A stretch of DNA of 64,000 bases from Phalacrocorax aristotelis (GCF_949628215.1 NW_027441306.1:1-64000); one strand, 5' to 3'; counted from the first letter of the stretch, positions 22,180 through 34,536 are shown. Numbers and translations: made by a program. Notes: a model not told the origin generated them from the sequence alone.

Positions 22180-22659
22180 CTCCCAGTCAACTAGTAGTTG
22201 TGATTGTGCGCTATCGCAAATAGTAGTCAGAGGGACTCCAACCCCCGTTAGAGGTCTCACTGGAAATCCGCCACTGGGATCTGTAGCGCCCTGCTAGATA
22301 TCCCTGGAGACTTCAACCCCCTGTTGAAGACCCCCCTACCCTCGGGTCCCGCTCCACAGGCTTTCGCCTAGCAGAGACTTACCAACCGAGGTACCTCTTG
22401 GCCCCAACCCTGCGTGGCTTTTGCCGCGCCTTACGGGCAGGCCCGTGGGACTCAAACCCACTATCCTATCCTATGTGGGAAGCTAACCCCACGTATTATT
22501 CTACCTAAGTTTCTTCTTAAAAGAATGCCTTGTTTACTTCAGTCCAAGGGATCTTGCTCAGAATTCTCTGGCCTGGGGATCGGAAGCTCTCCCCGAGAAT
22601 TCCTTGGGGCTGGCTGCAGGTCCCACGGTCCTGCGGATCCGTCGAGATTCAAAAGCAGG

Positions 22660-22677
22660 GTCCCATCTGGGGTGCCA
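22660..22677 (-). other. Primer-binding site, tRNA-Arg type, provirus copy 2
   Basis: Identical to 9488-9505. Confidence 0.7.
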
Positions 22678-22681
22678 AAAC

Positions 22682-23209
22682 TGTTACCGAAAAACGCGGT
22701 AAAATCAGAAATATCTATTCAACACAAATCTAGTATTAAAGAGCAGGCATCCTTTATTCACAGCGCCAGACGCACGGGGGATCGCTCCTCCTGGCGTGCG
22801 TACCTCACGCACCTTTCCCGTACAATTTGTAGATCAAAATTTTAGGTATTCATACATAGTCATTATTGCCCTGTCTACTGATCGGTACAAACTTGCTCGT
22901 TCCGTATGTAAATCGCTGCGCAGGCTCGGTGGTGGTCCGTGAGTCGGTGGTCGCGATCTCCCCCTGCCAGAATTGCCTTTTGCCTTCTTGGCTCTTAATC
23001 TTGGCGGTCTTGGCTAGTTTGCTCAGTCCGCTCCACGAAACCGCGTTTTGTCATCCTTTTCTGACAGAAGCACGTTGTCTGTTGTTCTGTTGACATTAAC
23101 GATCGCCTAGTGACTAAAATGCAGATCGACAGACACACCGATTCGTACGCTCCACGTTCCTGTAATGGAACACCGTCTCTGGTTGGCTGATTTCATCGCT
23201 TTGGTTACA
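22682..23209 (-). repeat. 5' LTR of provirus copy 2
   Basis: 528 bp, near-identical to 9510-10037; right flank CCTGTTCC. Confidence 0.88.
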
Positions 23210-24860
23210 CCTGTTCCTGTTGTTCAGTTTCTTCTTTTTTGGCTTTGTGTGATTCTCTCTGTGATTCTGTTTTTCTCTGCCTCGCTTTTCCCAGCTCCCC
23301 GTCCCTCACTTTGAATGCCCGTTATCCTTCAGCAGCTCACTCTCCCTTGGTTGCCATCCCCGTTTCTGAATTCCTCCTGCTTTGCCACGTAGCCCGTGAC
23401 TTTTTTCTTAATCTCTCTGTCTGCCTCAACGCTCCCGCCGCGCTTTTTAATTCGTCTGCTCTGTACCCTGCTACTGTTCTTGCCTTTCTGAGTTCTTCTC
23501 TGTCCAGCTCCCTTTCCCTGTTCATGAATTCGTGTTCTTCCTGCACCCGCGGCTGTTCCCTGTGATCTCCGTCTCTCTCTGTCCAGCTCCCTGTCCCTAG
23601 GTTTTAATTCCTGCCTCTGCCCGCTGTAGCCCGTCTAGATTTTTCTCTCGGCCTCTCTCTCTGTCCGGCTCCCTCTGTCTGTGTTCTAATTCCACGTTCT
23701 CTGTCACGTAGACCCGTGCTATTTGTTTGTCCTCATCTCTCTCTGTCCAGCTCCTTGCTGCTATGTTTTATTTCTTCCCTCTCTCTCTGTCTTTGTAGCC
23801 CGTTGCTGTTGTTGTGTTTTTGGTTTTTTTTTTTTTCCCCCCACTTGTTTCTTCGTTTGTCTCTGTCTGCCTCCCAGTGCCTGATCTTTAATTCCTCCTT
23901 CCCTGTTGGGCCGCTGTTCCTTTTTTCCATTCTACGTTGTGTTCTCTTTGGTCTCCTGTTCTTATTCATCGGTTCCCTCCTCGCCGCCCTGTGGCTTGTC
24001 CCCATTTTAGTGTTGCCTCTCCCTCCCTCTCTCTGGCTTCTTGCCCCTGTTTTTAAAATTCCTCCCTCTCTTCTCTCTTCCCTGTTGGCCGTGTGATCGT
24101 CAGCCTTTCTCCACCTCTTTCTGCCCAGCTCTCTGTGTCTATCCATTAATTCTTCCCTCTCTGCCCTGTAGCCTGTAGCTTTTGTCCTTTCTCCATCTTG
24201 CTGTCTCTGGCTTCCCCGTGACCCTCTTTTAGAATTGTTTCTCTCTTCTTTCTGTACGCATTGCGATTCCTTTTGCTCCCCATCTCCCTTTGTTTTGGGT
24301 GTTGTTTTGTTGTTGTTTTTCTGGCTCCCTGTCCCGAATTGTTAATTCTCTGCCTTCTCGTGCTCTGTACCACGTAGCCCCGTGGTTTGTTTTGTGGTGT
24401 TCCCTCCCCGGCCCCTTCCCTCCGTCGTTGGCCGTCTCGGCTCCCTGTCCCCGTGGCTTCATTCTTCCCTTTCTGCCCTGTTCTTGTCGCTTATCTTGTC
24501 TTTCTCCATTGCGCTCGGTCCAGCTTCCTGCCCCTATTCTTCTTTCCTCCCTCGCTGTCGTGCTGCCTGCCCCAGGTTCTTTGTGCGTCTCCAGCCTGCT
24601 CCTCTTCCTTCTTTGTTGGTCTGTGTCCTGCTCTTCCCTCTTTCTGCTGCCTCTCTTCCCCTCTCTCTGCTGCTTTTATCTCCACCTCCGTCAGGCTCCC
24701 TGTCCTTCTCTGGCCGTCCTGTTCCCTGCCTCGTGCCTTCTCACTACACGCACACACGTCCCCCCCGCCCCGTCCAGCCGGATGCCGCTCTTCTCTTCTC
24801 TCTTCCTACTGTCCCGTGCCCTGCTCCTCACCTTTGGTGGCCTCCCCCTCTGCCCAGCAG
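23210..24860. repeat. Pyrimidine-rich minisatellite, right part of array 3
   Basis: Same units as 10038-11690 with small length changes at the T-run near 23818-23845. Confidence 0.8.
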
Positions 24861-25019
24861 CCCGTCGCCCCAGGAGCCAGGCGACGGACGGTCCGTTCCC
24901 TGCCAAACCGGGACAAGCGCGTGCCGTGGCTTAGCCCCAGCTGGCTATTCTGCACCAGGGAGCTGCTTGCTCGCTCCACCCTCAGTGGGCTGGGGGAGAG
25001 AGCTGGAAGGGTAAGAGTG

Positions 25020-25497
25020 AGAAAAATCATGGGTTGAGATCAAGGCTGTTTAATAGGTAAAGCAAAAGCTGTGCGTGGAAGCAAAGCAAGGAATTAATTC
25101 ACTCCTCCTTTTCGGCGGGCAGGTGTTGAGCCACCTCTGGGAAAGCAGGGCTGTCATGTGTAACGGTTACTTAGGGAGAGAAATGCCGTAGCCCCTGCCC
25201 CCTCCCCCCCCCAAGGACTCCCCCTTCTTCCCCCAGCTGCGTGTGCTGAGCATGATGTCAAATGGTATGGAATATCCCTTTGGTCAGTTAGCTGGGAAAG
25301 CTTTCCCAGCTGTGTCCTCTCCCAGCCTACCTGCTGGTGGGGCACTGAGAGAACCAGAAGAGGCCCTGACTGTGGAAGCAGTGCTCAGCAAGAACCAAAA
25401 CATCTCTACATTATTAACGGTGTTTTGAGCATAAATCCAAAACGTATCCCTTCCTAGCTACTGTGGAGAAAATGAGCACTATCGCAGCCAACACCAG
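25020..25497. repeat. LTR-like interspersed repeat, full copy 2
   Basis: Same element as 11855-12310, with a short extra C-rich stretch at about 25195-25210. Confidence 0.5.
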
Positions 25498-26431
25498 CTC
25501 CGTGCGGCTGCGGCAACGGCGGCCGAGGTGGCCTTGGGGCAGGGGGGGAGCGTTGGGGACCCTGACCCACGAATGGCTCCTGGGACTTGTTACGTGCGCG
25601 CCTGCACAAACACCTGCCCTCTCCTTTGCCCTCAGGGCTGCGTTTGCGCTGCCTTTGCGTGGGGCAAGGGGCTGTGATGGAGCCCAGGGGAGGAGGTGGT
25701 GCACTGTGGGGGTGAGGGGAGGGCGCCCCCCGTTGCTGCTGCGCCTCAGCTGATGGCGGGGTCTGGATGGAGGAGCCCCAGGTGCGGGCGGTGGGGCTGA
25801 CGGTGCCGGCTCCTCCCTGGAAAAGGGGTGGTGCCCGGCTCCGGGGGGCCAGTGTGAGCCGAGGGCGGAGCGGAGCTGTGGCCGAGCGTCAGCGGGCTGC
25901 GACTGTAGCGAGGGAGGAGGTGAGCGGGGGCTGGGTGGTGGAGCGCTGCGTCCCGGGTAAAGCCCCGAGGAGGGCTGCGGCGGGGCAGCGCTGGGTCGGA
26001 GCGGGCGGTGGGGAGAGCGAGGCTGTGCTGAGGGGCTCGGTGGGGGTTCCGGGTGCATCGGCGGCCGGGACGGTGGCCCGCAGGGTCCGAGAGCGGGGAG
26101 GGCGGGCTGGCGGCGTGCCGGGAGCTGTGGTGGTGCGCCTGGAGGCTGGCCGTGCGGCCGTGTTGTGGCGCAGAGCATGCCGGGAGGTGTAGTCCTGGCG
26201 GCGCGCGGCTGCCGGGCGGCCGTGTTGTGGCGCAGAGCATGCCGGGAGGTGTAGTCCTGGCGCAGTGGCTGCCGGCCCTGTCACGTGGTTCGCCGGGGCG
26301 TGGCGGGAGGCGCGGTCTTCCGGCGCTCGGGTGCCGGGCGGCCGTGCCGCGTACGGTAGGCGCGGTGTATTTGGGGTTGGATTCGTGTTGATTTCTGGGG
26401 GCTTGCGGGTGCGGCCGCTCCCCGAGAAGCG
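25498..26431 (+). promoter_or_regulatory. CpG-island promoter, long module 2
   Basis: Second copy of the island at 12311-13247, with the E-box CACGTG at 26282-26287 and first-exon donor AGAAGCG|GTGAGTTCC at 26431. Confidence 0.6.
26175..26256 (-). promoter_or_regulatory. Two tandem ZNF143/STAF-type sites
   Basis: 26175-26194 and 26237-26256, 62 bp apart, same sequence as module 1. Confidence 0.7.
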
Positions 26432-26812
26432 GTGAGTTCCCCGGGAGCTGACAGAAGGGAAGAGGGAAAGGAGGAGGACCTTTTCCCCCTGCCCAGGGCG
26501 CAGATGATGGCCGCCTCCCCGGCTCGCCGGAGCTCCCGCTCAGCCTCCCCTGGCCCCCCCTTGCCCCGTGCGCCTGCCCCCAGCCCCGGCACCTCCCCTG
26601 AAGCGTGCTGCGTAGCCCTTGGCCGCCCCCAGGCCCTGTCGTGAAGGCAGCGAGGCGGCCCTCAAGCGCACTGGATTCCCCCTCGGCGCAGGGGCCCGTA
26701 GCAGTAGCGCGGGGAAGGGGCGCTGTGTCCGGAAGCCCCTGCGCAAGGAGAGGCTTTGGTCAGGGTCGATCGACGGTAATGACGGTCGCTGTTTCTTCTT
26801 TCCCTCTCCCAG

Positions 26813-27004
26813 AGACCGTGCTGAGGACGTGGTTGTCTGTCCTTCGCCCGGGGACGCCGTCGACTGCGGCCGTCTCAGGCTTGCGTGGCTTCTCTCTGCC
26901 CGGCTTTGCCATCCTCGCGGCGCCGGGGCGAAAAGGGACACACAGAGCCCTTCCCGGCTGTGGAGAGGAGCTGCCTCGGCTGAAGCTGGAGACGCCAACG
27001 AAAG
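26813..27004 (+). other. 192-bp exon-like block, long module 2
   Basis: Same bounds and length as 13642-13833; both splice signals are kept and the ETVLRTW frame stays open. Confidence 0.4.
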
Positions 27005-27263
27005 GTAAAGCAGAAGAAACTGAAGGCGCTCTGGCTGCCAGCTGCCTTCCTGCTGCAGGCAAGAGAGAGCCTGTCCCTGCAGGTGAGGGAGGAAGGATCC
27101 CCCTTCATAGCCCGCAGCGGGCCAGGCCACCAACGTGCACCGCAGGGTCCGTACGCGGTAACCCGGAGTTGGGTACGGGCGTGTAGTGCACGAGCGAGCT
27201 AGGCTACGTGCCGAGGAAGCCTCATCTCGTAAGAGCTGTAAGACACCCCCGTGTGCTCTTCAG

Positions 27264-27373
27264 GTGGAGGTCGGCCTAGAGTCTGGAGCTGCAGAAGAGG
27301 CAGGGAGGAGAGAAGGGGAAAGAAGCATGTGAACGGCTAAATTGTGCCAGCAGCGCTGAGAGCGAGAGTCGCG
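27264..27373 (+). other. 110-bp exon-like block A, copy 4
   Basis: Acceptor TGCTCTTCAG, donor GTCGCG|GTGAGT. Confidence 0.5.
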
Positions 27374-27394
27374 GTGAGTCCTGGGCCAGTGGGG

Positions 27395-27712
27395 CCCCGT
27401 TGCCTCTCTTGTGCGTCCTGGGCCCTCCCTGTCTCTCCCCCGGCCCCCTCTCTTTCCTTACCTGCTGTAAAAATTTTTTTTTTTCTTTTGCGCCCCCCCC
27501 GCACCTTCTTTCTCCGTCTCGCTCTGAGTGGCTCCCTGCCTCCCCGTCTTTTCAGTCCTCCCTCTCTCTGTCCTGTAGCCTGTGGCTACTTGTTCTTTCT
27601 CCGCCTCTCTCTGCCTGGCTCTGGCTCCGTTTTTATTTTTTTATTCCTCCTGCTCTGTCCTGTAGCCTGTCGGTATTTTGTCTTTCTCTGGCCCTCTTGG
27701 TCTGACTCCCTG
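27395..27712. repeat. Pyrimidine-rich minisatellite, left part of array 4
   Basis: Same units as 4140-4447, ending in ACTCCCTG before an LTR. Confidence 0.8.
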
Positions 27713-28150
27713 TGTTACCGAAAAACGCGGTAAAATCGGAAACAACTCCTCAACGCCAATTTAGTATTAAAGAGCAGGCGTTGTTTATTCACGGCGCCAG
27801 ACGCACGGGGGATCGCTCCTCCTGGCGTGCGTACCTCACGCACCTTTCCCGTTCAATTTGTAGATCAAAATTTTAGGTATTCATACACATTCATTATTGT
27901 CCTGTCTACTGATTGTCCTTTTACCTTCTTGGCTGTTAATCTTGGCAGTCTTGGCTAGTTTTCTCAGTCCGCTCCACGAAACCGCGTTTTGTCATCCTTT
28001 TCTGACAGAAGCACGTTGTCTGTTGTTCTGCTGACGTTAACGATCGCCTAGGGACTAAAATGCAGATCAACAGGTGCGCTGATTCGTACGCTCCATGTTC
28101 CCGTAATGGAACACCGTCTCTGGTTGGCTGATTTCATCGCTTTGGTTACA
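27713..28150 (-). mobile_element. Solo LTR with internal deletion, module 4
   Basis: 438 bp at the homologous site. About 90 bp are missing between CTGTCTACTGAT (about 27912) and CCTTTTACCTTCTTGG. Ends and CCTG flanks are intact. Confidence 0.85.
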
Positions 28151-29770
28151 CCTGTTCCTGTTGTTCAGTTTCTTCTTTTTTGGCTTTGTGTGATTCTCTC
28201 TGTGATTCTGTTTTTCTCTGCCTCGCTTTTCCCAGCTCCCCGTCCCTCACTTGGAATGCCCGTTGTCCTTCACCAGCTCACTCTCCCTTGGTTGCCATCC
28301 CCGTTTCTGAATTCCTCCTGCTTTGCCACGTAGCCCGTGACTTTTTTCTTAATCTCTCTCTGTCTGCCTCAACGCTCCCCCCGCGCTTTTTCATTCGTCT
28401 GCTCTGCTCTGCACCCTGCTACTGTTCTTGCCTTTCTGAGTTCTTCTCTGTCGAGCTCCCTTTCCCTATTTGTGGATTCCTGTTCTTCCTGCAGCCACCG
28501 CTGTTCCCTGTGACCTCCGTCTCTCTCTGTCCAGCTCCCTGTCCCTAGGTTTTAATCCCTGCCTCTGCCCGCTGTAGCCCGTCTAGGTTTTTCTCTCGGC
28601 CTCTCTCTCTGTCCGGCTCCCTCTCTCTGTGTTCTAATTCCACGTTCTCTGTCACGTAGACCCGTGCTATTTGTTTGTCCTCATCTCTCTCTGTCCAGCT
28701 CCTTGCTGCGATGTTTTATTTCTTCCCTCTCTGTCTGTCTTTGTAGCCCGTTGCCGTTGTTGTTTTTTTTTTTTTTCCCACTTGTTTCTTCATGTGTCTC
28801 TGTCTGCCTCCCAGTGCCTGATCTTTAATTCCTCCTTCCCTGTAGGCCGCTGTTCCTTTTTTCCATTCTACATTGTGTTCTCTTTGGTCTGCTGTTCTTA
28901 TTCATCGATTCCCTCCTCGCTGCCCTGTGGCTTGTCCCCATTTATTGTTGCCTCTCTCTCCCTCTCTCTGGCTTCTTGCCCCTGTTTTTAAAATTCCTCC
29001 CTCTCTTCTCTCTTCCCTGTTGGCCGTGTGATCTTCAGCCTTTCTCCACCTCTTTCTGCCCAGCTCTCTGCGTCTATTCATTAATTCTTCCCTCTCTGCC
29101 CTGTAGCCTGTAGCTTCTGTCCTTTCTCCATCTTGCTGTCTCTGGCTTCCCCGTGACCCTCTCTTAGAATTGTTTCTCTCTTCTCTCTGTACGCATTGCG
29201 ATTCCTTTTGCTCTCCATCTCCCTTTGTTTTGGTGTTTTTTTTGTTGTTTTTCTGGCTCCCTGTCCCTAATTGTTAATTCTCTGCCTTCTCATGCTCTGT
29301 ACCACGTAGCCCCGTGGTTTGTTTTGTGGTGTTCCCTCCCCGGCCCCTTCCCTCCGTCGTTGGCCGTCTCGGCTCCCTGTCCCCGTGGCTTCATTCTTCC
29401 CTTTCTGCCCTGTTCTTGTCGCTTATCTTGTCTGTCTCCATCTCGCTCGGTCCAGCTTCCTGCCCCTGTTCTTCTTTCCTCCCTCGCTGTCGTGCTGCCT
29501 GCCCCAGGTTCTTTGTGCGTCTCCAGCCTGCTCCTCATCCTTCTTTGTTGGTCTGTGTCCTGCTCTTCCCCTCTCTCTGCTGCTTTTATCTCCACCTCCG
29601 TCAGGCTCCCTGTCCTTCTCTGGCCGTCCTGTTCCCTGCCTCGTGCCTTCTCACTACACGCACACACGCCCCCCCCGCCCCCGTCCAGCCGGATGCTGCT
29701 CTTCTCTCCTCCTACTGTCCTGTGCCCTGCTCGTCACCTTTGGTGGCCTCCCCCTCTGCCCAGCAGCCCG
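28151..29770. repeat. Pyrimidine-rich minisatellite, right part of array 4
   Basis: Same repeat class; resembles array 2 more than array 1 at shared indels near 28920 and 29230, in line with both being short modules. Confidence 0.8.
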
Positions 29771-29941
29771 TCGCTCCAGGAGCCAGGCGACGGACGGTCC
29801 GTTCCCTGCCAAACCGGGACAAGCGCGTGCCGTGGCTTAGCCTCAGCTGGCAACTCTGCACCAGGGAGCTGCTTGCTCGCTCCACCCTCAGTGGGCTGGG
29901 GGAGAGAGCTGGAAGGGTAAGAGTGAGAAAAATCATGGGTT

Positions 29942-30126
29942 GAGATCAAGACGGTTTAATAGGTAAAGCAAAAGCTGTGCGTGGAAGCAAAGCAAGGAAT
30001 TAATTCGCTCCTCCTTTTCGGCGGGCAGGTGTTGAGCTGTTTCTGGGAAAGCAGGGCTCTGTCATGTGTAACGGTTAGTTAGGAAGAGAAATGCCGTAGC
30101 CCCCAAGGACTCCCCCTTCTTCCCAC
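29942..30126. repeat. Truncated LTR-like repeat, short module 2
   Basis: Ends at the same CCCACAG junction as 17066. Confidence 0.65.
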
Positions 30127-30236
30127 AGTTGGAACCCGCAGTTCGGTACGGGCGTGTAGTGCACGAGCGAGCTAGGCTACGTGCCTAGGAAGCCTCATCT
30201 CGTAAGAGCTGTAAGACACCCCCGTGTTCTCTTCAG

Positions 30237-30346
30237 GTGGAGGTCGGCCTAGAGTCTGGAGCTGCAGAAGAGGCAGGGAGGAGAGGAGGGGAAAGAAGCA
30301 TGTGAACGGCTAAATTGTGCCAGCAGCGCTGAGAGCGAGAGTCGCG
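30237..30346 (+). other. 110-bp exon-like block A, copy 5
   Basis: Acceptor TTCTCTTCAG, donor GTCGCG|GTGAGT. Confidence 0.5.
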
Positions 30347-30364
30347 GTGAGTCCTGGGCCAGTG

Positions 30365-30681
30365 GGGCCCCGTTGCCTCTCTTGTACGTCCTGGGCCCTC
30401 CCTGTCTCTCCCCCGGCCCCCTCTCTTTCCTTACCTGCTGCAAAATTATTTTTTTTTGCGCCCCCCCCGCACCTTCTTTCTCCGTCTCGCTCTGAGTGGC
30501 TCCCTGCCTCCCCGTCTTTTCAGTCCTCCCTCACTCTGTCCTGTAGCCTGTGGCTACTTGTTCTTTCTCCGCCTCTCTCTGCCTGGCTCTGGCTCCGTTT
30601 TTATTTTTTTACTCCTCCTGCTCTGTCCTGTAGCCTGTCGGTATTTTTGTCTTTCTCTGGCTCTCTCGGTCTGACTCCCTG
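30365..30681. repeat. Pyrimidine-rich minisatellite, left part of array 5
   Basis: Same units as 4140-4447. Confidence 0.8.
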
Positions 30682-31209
30682 TGTTACCGAAAAACGCGGT
30701 AAAATCGGAAACAACTCCTCAAGACCAATTTAGTATTAAAGAGCAGGCATTCTTCATTCACGGCGCCGGATGCACGGGGGATCGCTCCTCCTGGCGTGCG
30801 TACCTCACGCACCTTTCCCGTTCAATTTGTAGATCAAAATTTTACGTATTCATACGTATTCATTATTGTCCTGTCTGCTGATCGGTACAAACTTGCTCGT
30901 TCCGTATGTAAATCGCTGCGCAGGCTCGGTGGTGGTCCGTGAGTCGGTGGTCGCGATCTCCCCCTGCCAGAATTGCCTTTTACCTTCTTGGCTGTTAATC
31001 TTGGCAGTCTTGGCTAGTTCTCTCAGTCCGCTCCACGAAACCGCGTTTTGTCGTCCTTTTCTGACAGAAGCACGTTGTCTGTTGTTCTGCTGACGTTAAC
31101 GATCGCCTAGGGACTAAAATGCAGATCGACAGACACACCGATTCGTACGCTCCACGTTCCCGTAATGGAACACCGTCTCTGGTTGGTTGATTTCATCGCT
31201 TTGGTTACA
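30682..31209 (-). mobile_element. Solo LTR, module 5
   Basis: 528 bp in a module that is otherwise the counterpart of those carrying full proviruses. The left end is 3'-LTR-like (to about 30775) and from about 30930 it is 5'-LTR-like. Confidence 0.85.
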
Positions 31210-32860
31210 CCTGTTCCTGTTGTTCAGTTTCTTCTTTTTTGGCTTTGTGTGATTCTCTCTGTGATTCTGTTTTTCTCTGCCTCGCTTTTCCCAGCTCCCC
31301 GTCCCTCACTTGGAATGCCCGTTGTCCTTCACCAGCTCACTCTCCCTTGGTTGCCATCCCCGTTTCTGAATTCCTCCTGCTTTGCCACGTAGCCCGTGAC
31401 TTTTTTCTTAATCTCTCTGTCTGCCTCAACGCTCCCGCCGCGCTTTTTAATTCGTCTGCTCTGTACCCTGCTACTGTTCTTGCCTTTCTGAGTTCTTCTC
31501 TGTCCAGCTCCCTTTCCCTGTTCATGAATTCCTGTTCTTCCTGCACCCGCCGCTGTTCCCTGTGACCTCCGTCTCTCTCTGTCCAGCTCCCTGTCCCTAG
31601 GTTTTAATTCCTGCCTCTGCCCGCTGTAGCCCGTCTAGATTTTTCTCTCGGCCTCTCTCTCTGTCCGGCTCCCTCTCTCTGTGTTCTAATTCCACGTTCT
31701 CTGTCACGTAGACCCGTGCTATTTGTTTGTCCTCATCTCTCTCTGTCCAGCTCCTTGCTGCTATGTTTTCTTTCTTCCCTCTCTGTCTGTCTTTGTAGCC
31801 CATTGCTGTTGTTGTGTTTTTGGTTTTGTTTTTTTTTTCCACTTGTTTCTTCGTTTGTCTCTGTCTGCCTCCCAGTGCCTGATCTTTAATTCCTCCTTCC
31901 CTGTTGGGCCGCTGTTCCTTTTTTCCATTCTACGTTGTGTTCTCTTTGGTCTCCTGTTCTTATTCATCGGTTCCCTCCTCGCCGCCCTGTGGCTTGTCCC
32001 CATTTTAGTGTTGCCTCTCTCTCCCTCTCTCTGGCTTCTTGCCCCTGTTTTTAAAATTCCTCCCTCTCTTCTCTCTTCCCTGTTGGCCGTGTGATCGTCA
32101 GCCTTTCTCCACCTCTTTCTGCCCAGCTCTCTGTGTCTATCCATTAATTCTTCCCTCTCTGCCCTGTAGCCTGTAGCTTTTGTCCTTTCTCCATCTTGCT
32201 GTCTCTGGCTTCCCCGTGACCCTCTTTTAGAATTGTTTCTCTCTTCTTTCTGTACGCATTGCGATTCCTTTTGCTCCCCATCTCCCTTTGTTTTGGGTGT
32301 TGTTTTGTTGTTGTTTTTCTGGCTCCCTGTCCCTAATTGTTAATTCTCTGCCTTCTCGTGCTCTGTACCACGTAGCCCCGTGGTTTGTTTTGTGGTGTTC
32401 CCTCCCCGGCCCCTTCCCTCCGTCGTTGGCTGTCTCGGCTCCCTGTCCCCGTGGCTTCATTCTTCCCTTTCTGCCCTGTTCTTGTCGCTTATCTTGTCTT
32501 TCTCCATCGCGCTCGGTCCAGCTTCCTGCCCCTATTCTTCTTTCCTCCCTCGCTGTCGTGCTGCCTGCCCCAGGTTCTTTGTGCGTCTCCAGCCTGCTCC
32601 TCTTCCTTCTTTGTTGGTCTGTGTCCTGCTCTTCCCTCTTTCTGCTGCCTCTCTTCCCCTCTCTCTGCTGCTTTTATCTCCACCTCCGTCAGGCTCCCTG
32701 TCCTTCTCTGGCCGTCCTGTTCCCTGCCTCGTGCCTTCTCACTACACGCACACACGCCCCCCCGCCCGTCCAGCCGGATGCCGCTCTTCTCTTCTCTCCT
32801 CCTACTGTCCCGTGCCCTGCTCCTCACCTTTGGTGGCCTCCCCCTCTGCCCAGCAGCCCG
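31210..32860. repeat. Pyrimidine-rich minisatellite, right part of array 5
   Basis: Same repeat class as the other arrays. Confidence 0.8.
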
Positions 32861-33015
32861 TCGCCCCAGGAGCCAGGCGACGGACGGTCCGTTCCCTGCC
32901 AAACCGGGACAAGCGCGTGCCGTGGCTTAGCCCCAGCTGGCAACTCTGCACCAGGGAGCTGCTTGCTCGCTCCACCCTCAGTGGGCTGGGGGAGAGAGCT
33001 GGAAGGGTAAGAGTG

Positions 33016-33478
33016 AGAAAAATCATGGGTTGAGATCAAGGCTGTTTAATAGGTAAAGCAAAAGCTGTGCGTGGAAGCAAAGCAAGGAATTAATTCACTC
33101 CTCCTTTTCGGCGGGCAGGTGTTGAGCCACCTCTGGGAAAGCAGGGCTCTGTCATGTGTAACGGTTAGTTAGGAAGAGAAATGCCGTAGCCCCCAAGGAC
33201 TCCCCCTTCTTCCCCCAGCTGCGTGTGCTGAGCATGATGTCAAATGGTATGGAATATCCCTTTGGTCAGTTAGCTGGGAAAGCTTTCCCAGCTGTGTCCT
33301 CTCCCAGCCTACTTGCTGGTGGGGCACTGAGAGAACCAGAAGAGGCCCTGACTGTGGAAGCAGTGCTCAGCAAGAACCAAAACATCTCTACATTATTAAC
33401 GGTGTTTTGAGCATAAATCCAAAACGTATCCCTTCCTAGCTACTGTGGAGAAAATGAGCACTATCGCAGCCAACACCA
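33016..33478. repeat. LTR-like interspersed repeat, full copy 3
   Basis: Same element as 11855-12310. Confidence 0.5.
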
Positions 33479-34536
33479 GCTCCGTGCGGCTGCGGCAACG
33501 GCGGCCGAGGTGGCCTTGGGGCAGGGGGAGCGTTGGGGACCCTGACCCACGAATGGCTCCTGGGACTTGTTACGTGCGCGCCTGCACAAACACCTGCCCT
33601 CTCCTTTGCCCTCAGGGCTGCGTTTGCGCTGCCTTTGCGTGGGGCAAGGGGCTGTGATGGAGCCCAGGGGAGGAGGTGGTGCACTGTGGGGGTGAGGGGA
33701 GGGCGCCCCCCGTTGCTGCTGCGCCTCAGCTGATGGCGGGGTCTGGATGGAGGAGCCCCAGGTGCGGGCGGTGGGGCTGACGGTGCCGGCTCCTCCCTGG
33801 AAAAGGGGTGGTGCCCGGCTCCGGGGGGCCAGTGTGAGCCGAGGGCGGAGCGGAGCTGTGGCCGAGCGTCAGCGGGCTGCGACTGTAGCGAGGGAGGAGG
33901 TGAGCGGGGGCTGGGTGGTGGAGCGCTGCGTCCCGGGTCAAGCCCCGAGGAGGGCTGCGGCGGGGCAGCGCTGGGTCGGAGCGGGCGGTGGGGAGAGCGA
34001 GGCTGTGCTGAGGGCTCGGTGGGGCTTCCGGGTGCATCGGCGGGAGGGACGGTGGCCCGCAGGGTCCGAGAGCGGGGAGGGCGGGCTGGCGGCGTGCCGG
34101 GAGCTGTGGTGGTGCGCCTGGAGGCTGGCCGTGCGGCCGTGTTGTGGCGCAGAGCGTGCCGGGAGGTGTAGTCCTTGCGGCGCGCGGCTGCCGGGCGGCC
34201 GTGTTGTGCCGCAGAGCGTGCCGGGAGCTGCAGTCCTTGCGGCGCGCGGCTGCCGGGCGGCCGTGTTGTGGCGCAGAGCGTGCCGGGAGGTGTAGTCCTT
34301 GCGGCGCGCGGCTGCCGGGCGGCCGTGTTGTGGCGCAGAGCATGCCGGGAGGTGTAGTCCTGGCGCAGTGGCTGCCGGCCCTGTCACGTGGTTCGCCGGG
34401 GCGTGGCAGGAGGCGCGGTCTTCCGGCGCTCGGGTGCCGGGCGGCCGTGCCGCGTACGGTAGGCGCGGTGTATTTTTGGGGTTGGATTCATGTTGATTTC
34501 TGGGGGCTTGCGGGTGCGGCCGCTCCCCGAGAAGCG
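33479..34536 (+). promoter_or_regulatory. CpG-island promoter, long module 3, expanded
   Basis: Third island copy. It is about 124 bp longer than its sisters because the 62-bp ZNF143 cassette is present four times instead of twice. The E-box CACGTG is at 34385-34390 and the first-exon donor after 34536. Confidence 0.6.
34154..34359 (-). promoter_or_regulatory. Four tandem ZNF143/STAF-type sites, exact 62-bp spacing
   Basis: 34154-34173, 34216-34235, 34278-34297 and 34340-34359. The first three carry GCGTGCC where the fourth and the other modules have GCATGCC; the second also has CTGCAG in place of GTGTAG. Confidence 0.7.

Larger units (their letters stand above)
17622..23209 (-). mobile_element. 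Env-less gammaretrovirus-like endogenous provirus, copy 2
   Basis: Colinear with copy 1 at an offset of 13174, which becomes 13172 after a 2-bp difference near 7695/20869. It has the same insertion site, CCTG flanks, LTR lengths (558 and 528 bp), frameshifts and stops, including TGA at 20420-20422 and the paired TGA at 21025-21030. It is therefore a segmental duplicate, not a second integration. Confidence 0.9.

Noticed and set aside
17622-23209. Second provirus as an independent integration
   Set aside because: Same insertion site, same flanks, same frameshifts and stops as copy 1; it is a duplicate.
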